From UBA1127 sp965116355 (lineage in GTDB: Bacteria > Chloroflexota > Dehalococcoidia > Lucifugimonadales > UBA1127), in assembly GCA_965116355.1 (NCBI GenBank), contig OZ220679.1:2046001-2110000 (forward strand): 64,000 bases of DNA, read 5' to 3'. Below are positions 25,541 to 34,002 of this stretch, one piece after another. Positions within the stretch are counted from its first letter, which is position 1. Every line of letters starts with the position of its first letter. Under the pieces are notes generated by a model. It was not told the DNA's origin, ran no database searches, and saw only the letters and a list, made by a program, of their open reading frames with translations. A program made the translations under genes and the position numbers.

Positions 25541-26404
25541 ATGAGTCCGGCCATGCTGGCGGTGCTGACCGGCTTGTTCCTTGCCCTTGCGTCCCTCTAC
25601 ATCCGATGGGGGTTGGAACGGGGTACGTCAGGCGCCGCAGTCCTGATCGTCAACATGATCAGCGCCTTCGTCGCCTGGCCGCTCTACCTGGCGTTTGCTT
25701 CCGACTCGGACATCTCCAATTGGGCGGTGTTGGCCTTCGTCGGCGCCGGAGCGACGGGACTCTTTCTGGGCCGCGTACTCTTGTTTGCGGGCATGCAGAG
25801 GGTGGGCGTCGCTGTCTCAACGCCCTTGTACAACGTCCAAGCGCCCCTGTCCGTCATGGGCGGCGCGATCCTGTTCAGCGAAGCCCTCTCCCCGCTCATC
25901 GGCCTTGGGACCGCGGCAGCCGTAGGCGGGGCCGGGCTGCTCTGCCTGGGCAAGTTCAGCCTGGGCCTCGAACAGCGAGCCCAACTTCGCGAACTGGCGC
26001 TCCCGCTGGCCTCCGGCATGTGCATTGCGGCAGGGTTTGTGCTGCGAAAATGGGGATTGCTGGAGACTCCCGACATTTACCTTGGCCTTGCGATCATGAC
26101 CTCGACGGCGTTCGTCATTTCCCTTGGCTCCGCCGTGGTCCACCGTCAGACGATCCGCTTTCCGACAGGCCGGCCTTTGAAGATGTTCGTCATGGCCGGC
26201 CTGATGACCAACGTGGCCCACCTGAGCAGTCTGGCAGCGCTGCTGCATGGCAACCTGGTGGTGGTCATCCCCCTCCAGAACACGGAGATGCTCTTCGCGC
26301 TGCTGCTCTCGCTGGTGTTTCTGCGCCGGCTCGAGCAGGTGACGCTGGCCGTCGTGGCGGGTGCGGCGCTTGTGATGATGGGAGCGGTACTGGTTAACCT
26401 CTAG
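25541..26404 (+). CDS. EamA/DMT-family permease (tandem copy 1)
   Basis: A 287-residue protein with about ten hydrophobic helices in two EamA repeats. SLYIRWGLERGTSGAAVLIVN opens the first; RVGVAVSTPLYNVQAPLSVMGGAILFSEAL is the conserved helix 3-4 region, and PLQNTEMLFALLLSLVFLRRLEQVT the equivalent in the second. Substrate unknown (amino acids, sugars or metabolites in the family). It has the same length as the next gene and is clearly paralogous. Start ATG 25541 after GGGAGG. Confidence 0.85.
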   Translation: MSPAMLAVLTGLFLALASLYIRWGLERGTSGAAVLIVNMISAFVAWPLYLAFASDSDISNWAVLAFVGAGATGLFLGRVLLFAGMQRVGVAVSTPLYNVQAPLSVMGGAILFSEALSPLIGLGTAAAVGGAGLLCLGKFSLGLEQRAQLRELALPLASGMCIAAGFVLRKWGLLETPDIYLGLAIMTSTAFVISLGSAVVHRQTIRFPTGRPLKMFVMAGLMTNVAHLSSLAALLHGNLVVVIPLQNTEMLFALLLSLVFLRRLEQVTLAVVAGAALVMMGAVLVNL

Positions 26405-26467
26405 CGTTGCGGTTACATTGGGGCGATGCGCCACATGCCGCTCAACCGAGAAGGACGGGGCTAGCCC

Positions 26468-27331
26468 ATGCCTCCTGCGCTGCTAGCCGTACTCGCGGGG
26501 ATGTTCTTCTCCCTGGCGTCCTTCTTCACCCGGCTGGGGCTCGAGCGCGGGACGACCGACGCGGCGGTGCGAACGGCGGCGGTGGTCGCCGTCGCCGTCT
26601 CCTGGCCGCTGTTCTTCTTCCTTGCGCCCTGGACGAGCCTTTCGAGTTGGGCGGTGTTGGCCTTCGTCGCGGCGGGGGTGTGCGGGCCGTTTCTGGGAAG
26701 GCTCTTCCTGTTCACGGGCCTGCAACGCGTGGGCGTCGCCGTCACCACGCCCATCTACAACGTGCAGGTGCTCTTCACCGCGGTCGCCGGCGTGCTGTTC
26801 TTCAGTGAGACACTCACGCCATTCATCGGCGCTGGGACCGTTGCGATGCTTGTGGGCCTTGCGCTGTTGGGACTGGACGCATCCGGCGGCAACAGGGACA
26901 GGCCGCGGCGTGCCCTCGACCTGCTGTTCCCGCTGGGTGCGGGGTTCTTTATCGCCATCACGTACGTGTTTCGGAAGTGGGGGCTGCAGATCACGCCCGA
27001 GGTGTTCCTCGGCCTCGCGGTCATGTCCGTGACGGCGCTCGTGACGTCGATGGGCATGGGCGCTGTCAAGCGGCAAGGCATGGCCTTGCCCGGCGGCCGC
27101 ACGCTCCTCATGTTCACGATTGGCGGCGCGATGGCTATCACGGCCCACCTGTGCGTCCTCGGCGCGCTGCTACGAGGCGACCTGCTGATCGTTGTGCCCC
27201 TGCAGAACATGGAGCCGCTCTTTGCCGTGGTCCTCTCGAGGCTCTTCTTGCGACGGCTGGAGCTGGTCACGCCGGCCGTCGCGGGAGGGGCCGCGCTGGT
27301 GGTGACCGGCGGGGTGCTGGTCAACCTGTAG
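26468..27331 (+). CDS. EamA/DMT-family permease (tandem copy 2)
   Basis: A 287-residue paralogue of the preceding gene, with RLGLERGTTDAAVRTAAVV, RVGVAVTTPIYNVQVLFTAVAGVLFFSETLTP and PLQNMEPLFAVVLSRLFLRRLELVTPAV in matching positions. The pair may work as a heterodimer, as some DMT pairs do, or be a simple tandem duplication. GAGAAGGACGGG precedes the ATG. Confidence 0.85.
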   Translation: MPPALLAVLAGMFFSLASFFTRLGLERGTTDAAVRTAAVVAVAVSWPLFFFLAPWTSLSSWAVLAFVAAGVCGPFLGRLFLFTGLQRVGVAVTTPIYNVQVLFTAVAGVLFFSETLTPFIGAGTVAMLVGLALLGLDASGGNRDRPRRALDLLFPLGAGFFIAITYVFRKWGLQITPEVFLGLAVMSVTALVTSMGMGAVKRQGMALPGGRTLLMFTIGGAMAITAHLCVLGALLRGDLLIVVPLQNMEPLFAVVLSRLFLRRLELVTPAVAGGAALVVTGGVLVNL

Positions 27332-27347
27332 AAACGCGGAGACAGCA

Positions 27348-27374
27348 AGAGGGCGCCCCATTGGAGCGCCCTCT
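27348..27374. terminator. Bidirectional terminator
   Basis: AGAGGGCGC (27348-27356) pairs with GCGCCCTCT (27366-27374), between the second EamA gene and the convergent dienelactone hydrolase gene. Confidence 0.75.
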
Positions 27375-27394
27375 CGTGCTCTATGCCGTATCGC

Positions 27395-28135
27395 CTAGTC
27401 TGTGCCGAGGTTCCGCTTGAAGAAGGCCAGCGTGCGCGGCCATGCGTCGTCGGAGGCCTCCTTGTTGTAGCTGCCGCGGCCGTCGCAGAAGAAGCCGTGG
27501 CCGGCGCCCTTGTAGACGTGGAACTCGACGTCTTTGCCCGCGTCCCGTAACGCCGCCTCGATGCGCTCGACGTGGGCGACGGGGATGCCCGCGTCCTCCT
27601 CGCCCCAGAATCCGATGACCGGGCAGGCGACTGCGCCGGCGTTGTCGAGGCCGTTGGGCGAGCCCGCGGGCGCGTCGTCGCGGGGGACGATGCCGCCGCC
27701 GTAGTAGATGGCCGCGGCGGAGATTCCGGGCACCGCGTGGGAGGCGAGGTAGACCACGCCGCCGCCGAAGCAGTAGCCGACGATGCCGACGGAGGAGTTG
27801 GCCCGGGCGTCGCTCTGCAGGTGGGCCATGAGGGCGTTCAGGTCCGCCGTGATGCCGTCAGGCGTGGTGGTGGCCCGCAGCGCGAAAGCCTCCTCGCGGT
27901 TCTCGTAGGAGACGGTCAGGCCGGCGCCCTGGCGGTAGAAGAGGTCTGGGGCGACGGCGAAGTAGCCCTCGGCGGCGAAGCGGCGAGCGACGTCCTTAAT
28001 GTGGTCGTCGACGCCAAAGATCTCCTGGATGACGATAACGACCGGGTGGGGGCCATCGCCCTCCGGGAGCTGGGCGAAGCCGGTCATGGTGCCGTCCGGT
28101 GTTGAGATGGCCAGTTCTTCAGCTACAGTACTCAT
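27395..28135 (-). CDS. Dienelactone hydrolase family protein
   Basis: A 246-residue alpha/beta hydrolase: VIQEIFGVDDHIKDVARRFAAEGY (the Glu that activates the nucleophile), GIVGYCFGGGVVYL with the Cys nucleophile, GFWGEEDAGIP with the acid Asp, and GAGHGFFCDGR with the His. Dienelactone hydrolases open the lactones made in chlorocatechol and catechol breakdown. Terminal ring-cleavage chemistry fits the Rieske and VOC genes around it. Confidence 0.9.
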   Translation of the reverse strand: MSTVAEELAISTPDGTMTGFAQLPEGDGPHPVVIVIQEIFGVDDHIKDVARRFAAEGYFAVAPDLFYRQGAGLTVSYENREEAFALRATTTPDGITADLNALMAHLQSDARANSSVGIVGYCFGGGVVYLASHAVPGISAAAIYYGGGIVPRDDAPAGSPNGLDNAGAVACPVIGFWGEEDAGIPVAHVERIEAALRDAGKDVEFHVYKGAGHGFFCDGRGSYNKEASDDAWPRTLAFFKRNLGTD

Positions 28136-28275
28136 AGTTCCTCCTCAGTGTCTTGGGTTCGCCCGTATTGTACCGAACCCTCAGGAGACCGCAAGCGCGG
28201 GCTCGTTAAGGCATGGTTAAATGCCGGCGGCACTACGTGGCCTTCGTCGTAGTGACGACGCAGCGTGCTGGGGGC

Positions 28276-28617
28276 CTACAGATCGAAGCTGACGACGACG
28301 GCAGCGTTGACGATGACGGTGGCATCGTCACCCGCCTCGTTGGGGATCTCGAGGCCGCCCTTCACGACGTTGATGGTGTTGTTGTCGCCGTGGGGCAGGG
28401 CCTCGAGGACTGCGGCGCCGTCAACGGCGTCCGGGTTGGGGGACGCGATGGTCACATCGACGAGCATCTCGTCCACACCCTTGCCCAGGTGGCGGGCGGC
28501 GCCGAAGCTGTTGTGCCAGATGGCCTCGCGCACGGCGCGTTGGGCTGCCTTGGTGTAGTCACGCCCGTGCAGGTCCACGCCCATCCCCATTTCCAGGAGA
28601 AACCGTCTCTTGGCCAT
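28276..28617 (-). CDS. Lin0512 family protein
   Basis: A 113-residue conserved protein: RRFLLEMGMGVDLHGRDYTKAAQRAVREAIWHNS is the signature of the Lin0512 family, with VTIASPNPDAVDGAAVLEALPHGDN and a C-terminal VIVNAAVVVSFDL. No reaction has been assigned to the family. Start ATG 28617 after GAGGGGG; an in-frame start 12 codons upstream is rejected for lack of family match. Confidence 0.8.
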   Translation of the reverse strand: MAKRRFLLEMGMGVDLHGRDYTKAAQRAVREAIWHNSFGAARHLGKGVDEMLVDVTIASPNPDAVDGAAVLEALPHGDNNTINVVKGGLEIPNEAGDDATVIVNAAVVVSFDL

Positions 28618-28697
28618 AGCGGCACACCCCCTCGTCCTGTTTGCCTGGTGCACGTATCATAGCGGCGGCCCGGAATGCGCGCCAGCGGGGGCGTTCA

Positions 28698-28747
28698 CCC
28701 CCTTCGAGGCCCTCCGGACGGGCTTCGACTTCCCCCAGGGCGAACGG
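28698..28747. repeat. Dispersed repeat, degenerate copy upstream of the FAH-family gene
   Basis: CCCCTTCGAGGCCCTCCGGA followed by GGGCTTCGACTT and CCCAGGGCGAACGG, the degenerate form also seen at 1754 and 39295. It ends about 20 bases before the next start codon. Confidence 0.65.
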
Positions 28748-28765
28748 CGTTGACAGGAGGTCGTC

Positions 28766-29545
28766 ATGCACTGGTGCAGGTTTCTGGACGGTGACGAGGC
28801 CGCCTATGGCGTGGTGGACGGCGATTCTGTGCGTCGAATGACGGGCAGCCCGTTCTCCGGCGGCGTTGCGGGCGATGACCTGCGGCCGCTGTCGGAGGTG
28901 AAGCTGCTCATACCGTGCGTGCCGCCCACCTTCTACGCGGCGGGGGCAAACTACCGCGCGCACCTGGCGTGGGCGGCGCAGACCCTGGGCGGCAGCGGAC
29001 AACCGCCGCCGCGCGCCGACATTGGCTACCGGGCGAACAACGGGCTAATCGCGCAGGACGAGGCCATTGTCATCCCTCGCGATGCCGGCGGGCCGGTGCA
29101 GGTCGAGGGGGAGCTGGTCGCCGTCATCGGGCGCACGGTGAAGGGGCTGACGCGCGAGAACGCGCTCGACTGCGTGCTCGGGTACACGATTGGCAACGAC
29201 GTGAGCGAGCGCACGTGGCAGCGGGGCGATCGGACGCTTTGGCGCGCCAAGAACGCGGACACCTTCGCGCCCATGGGCCCGTGGATCACGCCCGGGCTGG
29301 ACCCGGAGAGGCTGGAAGTCATCACGCGCGTCAACGGCGAAGAGGCGTCGCGGTATTGGACCGGCGACGCGATCTACTCGTTTGTGGACTTCCTGGTGGA
29401 GACCACGAAGTACGTCACGCTCTACGCGGGCGACGTGATGTGGCTCGGCTGCGACGGCGCGACGCCGGACATCGCGCCGGGGGACGTGGTGGAGATCGAT
29501 ATCCCGGGCATTGGGACGCTGCGCAACCCGGTCGAGGGGGAGTAG
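28766..29545 (+). CDS. Fumarylacetoacetate hydrolase family enzyme
   Basis: A 259-residue FAH-family protein: KLLIPCVPPTFYAAGANYRAHL, then VQVEGELVAVIGRTVKGLTRENALDCVLGYTIGNDVSERTWQ, where the E-x-E-like and D residues bind the metal, and DVMWLGCDGATPDIAPGDVVEIDIPGIGTLRNPV at the C-terminus. Members hydrolyse C-C bonds in acylpyruvates, decarboxylate or hydrate ring-cleavage products. The precise substrate is unknown. GACAGGAGG precedes ATG 28766. Confidence 0.9.
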   Translation: MHWCRFLDGDEAAYGVVDGDSVRRMTGSPFSGGVAGDDLRPLSEVKLLIPCVPPTFYAAGANYRAHLAWAAQTLGGSGQPPPRADIGYRANNGLIAQDEAIVIPRDAGGPVQVEGELVAVIGRTVKGLTRENALDCVLGYTIGNDVSERTWQRGDRTLWRAKNADTFAPMGPWITPGLDPERLEVITRVNGEEASRYWTGDAIYSFVDFLVETTKYVTLYAGDVMWLGCDGATPDIAPGDVVEIDIPGIGTLRNPVEGE

Positions 29546-29568
29546 GCCAGTCGACTCCCCCTTGCTGA

Positions 29569-29604
29569 AACGGCCTCGGAGTTCACATCGGGGCCGTTCC
29601 TTTT
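29569..29604 (+). terminator. Terminator after the FAH-family gene
   Basis: AACGGCC (29569-29575) pairs with GGCCGTT (29592-29598), followed by CCTTTT. Confidence 0.65.
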
Positions 29605-29829
29605 GGATGGCCGGGATTCTCATTCGCTCCCTCATCGCACCCATTGATGAATTCCCCTAAAAGGCTTTGCCTCCTTGTTCTTGACGGCGTTCTGCGAATT
29701 TGCCGCTCCGATGTAACCTCAGACCGATTCGTTCGTTACAAGAATTAGAAGGGTTAGGGCAGAAGAATCAAATGCGCAAAAATGAAATTGGGGCACAAAG
29801 GGCCCCCAAAAGACCGAGAGGAGGATGAT

Positions 29830-29961
29830 ATGACTGTCTTCGATGGCAACCGGAGGTTTTTGAAGGCCCGACCAGTGCTGGCGCTCGCGGCGCTTGGATG
29901 CGCGGCTGCCGCACTGGTGGCAGTCCGAGCCCGGCTCCACAACAGGGATTTCGACTACTAG
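29830..29961 (+). CDS. Possible small single-helix membrane protein
   Basis: A 43-codon frame with a strong GAGAGGAGG ribosome site five bases before its ATG. The product begins MTVFDGNRRFLKAR and continues into a hydrophobic helix (PVLALAALGCAAAALVAVRA) and a short charged tail. No homologue is recognised. Its context, alone in a long non-coding gap, makes it tentative. Confidence 0.35.
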   Translation: MTVFDGNRRFLKARPVLALAALGCAAAALVAVRARLHNRDFDY

Positions 29962-30194
29962 CCGCTCCGGCGGCGCTACCACACGAGGTCCCACCTCTCC
30001 ATGCTGGCGTCCTCATTCCGAATGGGGGCGTCAGCGTGCGTCTGGGACCACCGCCCGATTGTCAGGCCGATTGGGGAGCGTCCGGAGGATGCAAAGAGAT
30101 GAAGCCCTGACCGTGAGCCTGGTCGACTGTTTGGCCAATTCCACGAAAAACCCTTGCACAAATGCATCGCCCATGCGAACAATGTATGTATGAG

Positions 30195-30231
30195 GGGTCA
30201 AAAAAGCCGCCTGCAAATCGGGCGGTGACCC
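30195..30231 (+). promoter_or_regulatory. Structured element upstream of the lipoprotein gene
   Basis: GGGTCA (30195-30200) pairs with TGACCC (30226-30231) and encloses CCGCC/GGCGG (30207-30211, 30221-30225). It lies about 95 bases before the lipoprotein start, where a leader would be. It does not match a riboswitch class I know. Confidence 0.3.
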
Positions 30232-30323
30232 TGAGAAGAGAGCTGGGGCCTCGACCTTTCCAGGTGGTGGTGGGGAAGTGAGGGGTTGCAGTACCGGTTG
30301 GTGACAGAGTGAAGGAGGTAGAT

Positions 30324-31526
30324 ATGAAACAGGCGATACTCCTTGTTCTCCTGCTTGTGCTGGCGCTGGGCGCCATTCCCTTCTGGGCCTGCGGGAATGA
30401 GGCTGAGCAAGTCGAACCTGCGGCGCCCGCTCCGGTGACGGAGCCGGCGGCACCTGCGCCCGCCGCACCCGCGGAGCCGCCGACCGACACGACGTCGGCG
30501 GATGACGCGATGATGCCCGACGACAAGCCGCTATCGGCTGAATGCGCTACCGGGGGCTTGCTCACGGATGCGGACGTAGTCATTTCCTGCAACCGCGAGG
30601 CCATGCAGGGGTTCCAGAGCTTCTCATTCGACGGGGCAGTCGATCTCTTTGCGGCCTTTCCGGTCGAGGGCGCTCCGCCCGGCGGGCTTGGCATGATGTT
30701 GTCGGGCGACGTGGTCCTGCCAGACAGGACGAGCTTCACGCTGACGCTCGGGCCAGAGGGCGAGCAGATCCAGACCCGGGGAGTCCTCATTGGCCAGGAC
30801 TTCTACACGCAGGACCCGGCGACTCAGCTGTGGTTCAAGGGAGCGCCTGAAGATAACCAGTCCCTGGCCCCGCTGCAGCTCATCGGCATGCTGTACTTGC
30901 CGCAGGACATTCCGACCACGCTGGAGGAAGTCATCGACCTGGACGACGGCGGGAAGGGCTACGTGCTCGTCTCCGACGGGGGAAACCTCGGCGAAGCGGC
31001 TGCAATGTTCGGGCTGATGGAGCAGGGTCTGACGCGCGTCGTGGGCGCGGACGACTTCCTCACGCGGGAGGTGCGGGTCACCGTCGAGGGGCCGGACGGG
31101 CAGTCGCGCGACCTGTTCACGGTCCGGTACCAGGGGTTCGGCGAGGCGCTGAGCGTCGAGGCCCCGGCCAACTTCATGGAGCTTCCGCCCGGGGCGATGT
31201 CCGGCGGTGCGCAGGAACCGGCGACGGTGGTCGGGCTTTCGCGGAACGCCGAGGGCAACGTCGAGGTGCAATTCAGCGAGCCGGTGATCGTGGAGGGTGA
31301 GGTCATCCTCTACGTGCTGGAGCCCTCCACCGGCGGCTGGGAGCTGCCCCTGCTGAGCGGAAGCGGCACGGACACGCTCGTCTTCGACGCGGCGGCTGAA
31401 GGACGGCCGACGCTGGTGGCCGGGGAGCATCAGATTGCCTGGATCGGCTTCGGTACGAACGGGGAGATCGTCGACGAAGACGGCGTGCGCGCCAACGACC
31501 TCTTCGATACGTGGACGTACGAGTAG
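30324..31526 (+). CDS. Secreted lipoprotein, LppX/LprG-like fold suspected
   Basis: A 400-residue exported protein. Signal peptide MKQAILLVLLLVLALGAIPFWAC with a Cys at the end of the hydrophobic core (lipobox FWAC, not ideal), then a long Pro/Ala/Glu linker. Residues about 90-290 (FQSFSFDGAVDLFAAFPV, TLTLGPEGEQIQTRGVLIGQDFYTQDP, FLTREVRVTVEGPDGQSRDLFTVRYQGFG) follow the half-barrel pattern of LppX/LprAFG-type lipid-carrier lipoproteins. The last 100 residues look like a separate beta domain. Start ATG 30324 after AAGGAGG. Confidence 0.65.
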   Translation: MKQAILLVLLLVLALGAIPFWACGNEAEQVEPAAPAPVTEPAAPAPAAPAEPPTDTTSADDAMMPDDKPLSAECATGGLLTDADVVISCNREAMQGFQSFSFDGAVDLFAAFPVEGAPPGGLGMMLSGDVVLPDRTSFTLTLGPEGEQIQTRGVLIGQDFYTQDPATQLWFKGAPEDNQSLAPLQLIGMLYLPQDIPTTLEEVIDLDDGGKGYVLVSDGGNLGEAAAMFGLMEQGLTRVVGADDFLTREVRVTVEGPDGQSRDLFTVRYQGFGEALSVEAPANFMELPPGAMSGGAQEPATVVGLSRNAEGNVEVQFSEPVIVEGEVILYVLEPSTGGWELPLLSGSGTDTLVFDAAAEGRPTLVAGEHQIAWIGFGTNGEIVDEDGVRANDLFDTWTYE

Positions 31527-31537
31527 GGCTGAAAAGG

Positions 31538-31588
31538 GGGTGGCCGGGCAATTCAGCGGCGTACGGCTGCTGAGTCCGGCCACCCTTA
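31538..31588. terminator. Terminator between the lipoprotein gene and the convergent CBS gene
   Basis: GGGTGGCCGG (31538-31547) pairs with CCGGCCACCC (31576-31585) over 10 bp, with an inner CAGC/GCTG helix. TT follows. Confidence 0.75.
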
Positions 31589-31624
31589 GTTTCGGTTCCG
31601 TTGTGATGCCTGCGGATGGTTCGC

Positions 31625-32029
31625 CTACTGGGTGGGCGCCAGACCCATGACCATGTCCCGCAGGGTGACTATGCCCACGGGGCTACCGGCGTCGTCAACG
31701 ACCAGTGTGCGCGATATGCCGAAGTGCACGAGCAGGCGCGCCGCGTAGCGGGCCTGCATTTGCCCGCGGACAGTCAGCACGGGCTTGGACATGATCTCGT
31801 AGACGTTCACGCGCTCCGCGGCCCGGTTAGTGGCGACGACCTCACGAGCGATGTCGGTGACCGTGATCACGCCGAGTTCGTCGTCGCTGTTGCGGCGGTC
31901 GACCACGAGTGAGCTCACGTTGTATTCCTTCATGGCAGCCATGGCCTGGGCCACGGTGGCGAGGCCGTCGATTGTCTTGACGCCGGACACCATGAGATCG
32001 GAAATCCGTACAGTGTTCTGCTGGGTCAT
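31625..32029 (-). CDS. CBS-domain pair protein
   Basis: A 134-residue protein consisting of two CBS motifs: VRISDLMVSGVKTIDGLATVAQAMAAMKEYNVSSLVVDRR to ELGVITVTDIARE, and VYEIMSKPVLTVRGQMQARYAARLLVHFGISRTLVVDDAGSPVGIVTLRDM. CBS pairs bind adenine nucleotides and report energy state. Its start overlaps the stop of the PII-like gene by four bases. It is the last gene of the DUF1538 operon, suggesting it senses nucleotides to control the transporter. Confidence 0.88.
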   Translation of the reverse strand: MTQQNTVRISDLMVSGVKTIDGLATVAQAMAAMKEYNVSSLVVDRRNSDDELGVITVTDIAREVVATNRAAERVNVYEIMSKPVLTVRGQMQARYAARLLVHFGISRTLVVDDAGSPVGIVTLRDMVMGLAPTQ

Positions 32030-32376
32030 AGTGCGGCCTCCAATTCTGCCAACAAGGCAGTCATCTGGGAGTTCAACCCCACGGCGTCCTCAATCGCCAA
32101 CTGGACTGCAATGCCGGCGCCTTCCTGGGATTCCATTTCTCCGGCGTCGCGGATCCGCTCCAGGATTTCACGGGCTTTTGGCTCCGTGACCAGGAAGAGC
32201 AGGACGTCCCGGCTGACGCCGAACCTCAAGCCAAAGAACGTCCGGCCCGGTTGCAGGCCCTCTCCTCTAACGCTCTTGATGATCGTGGCGCCAGTGGCCC
32301 CGGCGGCACGGGCGGCCTCAATGACGGCCTCAGTCTTGTCATCGTCCACCATGGCGACAACCAACGACAGCTTCAT
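32026..32376 (-). CDS. PII-like signalling protein
   Basis: A 116-residue protein with the ferredoxin-like PII fold: KLSLVVAMVDDDKTEAVIEAARAAGATGATIIKSVRGEGLQPG, a shortened T-loop (RTFFGLRFGVSRDVLLFLV), then EILERIRDAGEMESQEGAGIAVQLAIEDAVGL in place of the nucleotide-binding B-loop. It is not a standard GlnB: the T-loop lacks the usual Tyr. It overlaps both neighbours by four bases, so the genes are translationally coupled and the product probably acts on the DUF1538 membrane proteins. Confidence 0.8.
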   Translation of the reverse strand: MKLSLVVAMVDDDKTEAVIEAARAAGATGATIIKSVRGEGLQPGRTFFGLRFGVSRDVLLFLVTEPKAREILERIRDAGEMESQEGAGIAVQLAIEDAVGLNSQMTALLAELEAAL

Positions 32377-33167
32377 GACCGCACCTCCTTTGCCCGCCTT
32401 CTCTTCCGCCAGCGCTCCACCCTATCCGCAATTATTGCATAGCCCAACACGGACATGATGGGAAAAACGCTGGCAAACGCGATGAGACCAAAGCCATCGA
32501 TCAGGGGGCTGCGGCCGGGCACACTCGCGGCGAGGCCCAGCCCCAATGCGGTCACCACCGGCACCGTGACGGTCGACGTGGTCACGCCGCCACTGTCGTA
32601 GGCCAGCGGGATGATGGTGCGGTTGCTGAGATACGTCTGGATGATGACGATGACGTATGCGACGACGATATACCACGGCAGCGGCGTGCCTGTGACGATC
32701 CGGAAGCATCCCAGCGAGACGCCCGCCGCGACACCAACGGCAACGGCGATGCGGAGCCCGAGCGCGTTCACGGCACCGGCCGAGACCTCCTCGGCCTTGA
32801 GCGCCACGGCGATGAGCGACGGCTCCGCCACGGTCGTCGCGAAGCCGATGGCCGCCGCGAAGCAGTAGATGAGCCAGTAGTCCTCCCATCGCACGACGCC
32901 CGCCAGCACTTCTGCGCCCTCGGTGCTGGCCTCGACGAGCTGCTTCGCCATGGTCTCACCGATGGGGAAGAGCGCCTCCTCGAGGCCGATGAGGAAGAGG
33001 GCCAGGCCCAGCAGCACCATGACGGAGCCGGAAATGATGGCGCGCATGTTGGGGAGGCGTCGGCGGAGCACGACGATCTGGAAGAAGACGAGGATGACGA
33101 CGATAGGGATCACGTCGCGCAGCGTCGTCGCTGTGGTGGTGACGATGACTTCGAGGAACCCGGCCAT
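32373..33167 (-). CDS. DUF1538 membrane protein, second of a pair (UmpB-like)
   Basis: A 264-residue protein with about seven hydrophobic helices and signatures of DUF1538: AAAIGFATTVAEPSLIAVALKAEE, SGGVTTSTVTVPVVTALGLGLA and DGFGLIAFASVFPIMSVLGYA. A DUF1538 pair (UmpA/UmpB) has been reported to act as a two-subunit Na+(Li+,K+)/H+ antiporter in Halomonas; I recall this from the literature and cannot check it here. Start ATG 33167 overlaps the stop of the first DUF1538 gene by one base. Confidence 0.85.
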   Translation of the reverse strand: MAGFLEVIVTTTATTLRDVIPIVVILVFFQIVVLRRRLPNMRAIISGSVMVLLGLALFLIGLEEALFPIGETMAKQLVEASTEGAEVLAGVVRWEDYWLIYCFAAAIGFATTVAEPSLIAVALKAEEVSAGAVNALGLRIAVAVGVAAGVSLGCFRIVTGTPLPWYIVVAYVIVIIQTYLSNRTIIPLAYDSGGVTTSTVTVPVVTALGLGLAASVPGRSPLIDGFGLIAFASVFPIMSVLGYAIIADRVERWRKRRRAKEVRS

Positions 33168-33901
33168 CACGTCACCATCCCGTAGCCCAGCACGCAGATC
33201 ATAGGCGTGAGGCTGGCGAAGGCGATGAGGCCGAAGCCGTCCAGCATCGGGTTGCGACCGCGGATTGTTGTGGCGAGGCCGACGCCGAGGGCCGTGATGA
33301 GCGGCACCGTAATGGTGCTCGTCGTGACGCCGCCGGAGTCGTATGCGACGCCGACGATCTCCTCGGGGGCGAAGAGGGTCATGACCATGACGAGGGCGTA
33401 GCCGGCGATGATGAAGCGGTGGATGGGCCACCCCTTCACGATGCGGAGCACGCCCAGGACGATGGCCAGGCCGACGGAGAAGGCAACGACGAGACGGAGC
33501 TCGAGAGCATAGGTCTCGCGGGCGGACTCGCTGAGGCCGATGAAGCCGGCCTCGGCCGCGACGTCGGCGGCCTCGGCGGCGACGGCGATGAGGGCGGGCT
33601 CAGCGACGGTGGTGCCGAAGCCAAGGCAGAAGGCCAGCGACAGCAGCGCTACGACGCTGCCCTTGCGCGCCATACCCTGCGCGAGCGCCTCACCCAAGGG
33701 GAAAAGTCCACTTTCCAAGCCCTGAATGAAGAGCGCAAGGCCGAGGACCACGAAGACAAGGCCAACGAGGATGTTGACGAGTTCCGGGAAGGGCTGCTGC
33801 AGTACGACGATCTGAAAGAAGGCGATGACGCCAAATATGGGCGCCAGGTCCCGGAGCGCGCCGAGGGTCTGCTTGGACATCGCGGTCACGAAACTGGGCA
33901 A
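33167..33901 (-). CDS. DUF1538 membrane protein, first of a pair (UmpA-like)
   Basis: A 244-residue paralogue of the next gene: CLGFGTTVAEPALIAVAAEAADVAA, SGGVTTSTITVPLITALGVGLA, MLDGFGLIAFASLTPMICVLGYG. The two probably form a heteromeric transporter. AAGGAG six bases upstream favours a TTG start at 33901; ATG 33880 is the alternative. It opens a tight four-gene operon: two DUF1538 proteins, PII-like, CBS. Confidence 0.85.
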   Translation of the reverse strand: MPSFVTAMSKQTLGALRDLAPIFGVIAFFQIVVLQQPFPELVNILVGLVFVVLGLALFIQGLESGLFPLGEALAQGMARKGSVVALLSLAFCLGFGTTVAEPALIAVAAEAADVAAEAGFIGLSESARETYALELRLVVAFSVGLAIVLGVLRIVKGWPIHRFIIAGYALVMVMTLFAPEEIVGVAYDSGGVTTSTITVPLITALGVGLATTIRGRNPMLDGFGLIAFASLTPMICVLGYGMVT

Positions 33902-34002
33902 ACCACGCTCCTTGACATGGCTTCATGGGATGCGAATTGCGGCGAGTCGTGCGGCTACACCTTACGGAGAGGGGGGAGTCGGGTCAAGGGCGGGGGGAAG
34001 GA

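Larger units (their letters stand above)
29546..30323. other. 778-base region with only a marginal small frame
   Basis: Apart from the terminator after the FAH gene, one small plausible frame (29830-29961) and a hairpin (30195-30231), I see no gene here. Base composition is uneven and neither strand shows a long frame resembling protein. Confidence 0.5.

Noticed and set aside
29719..30016. Overlapping minus-strand frames in the gap after the FAH-family gene
   Set aside because: Several frames overlap with no family match or ribosome site; none is better than the 43-codon plus-strand frame.
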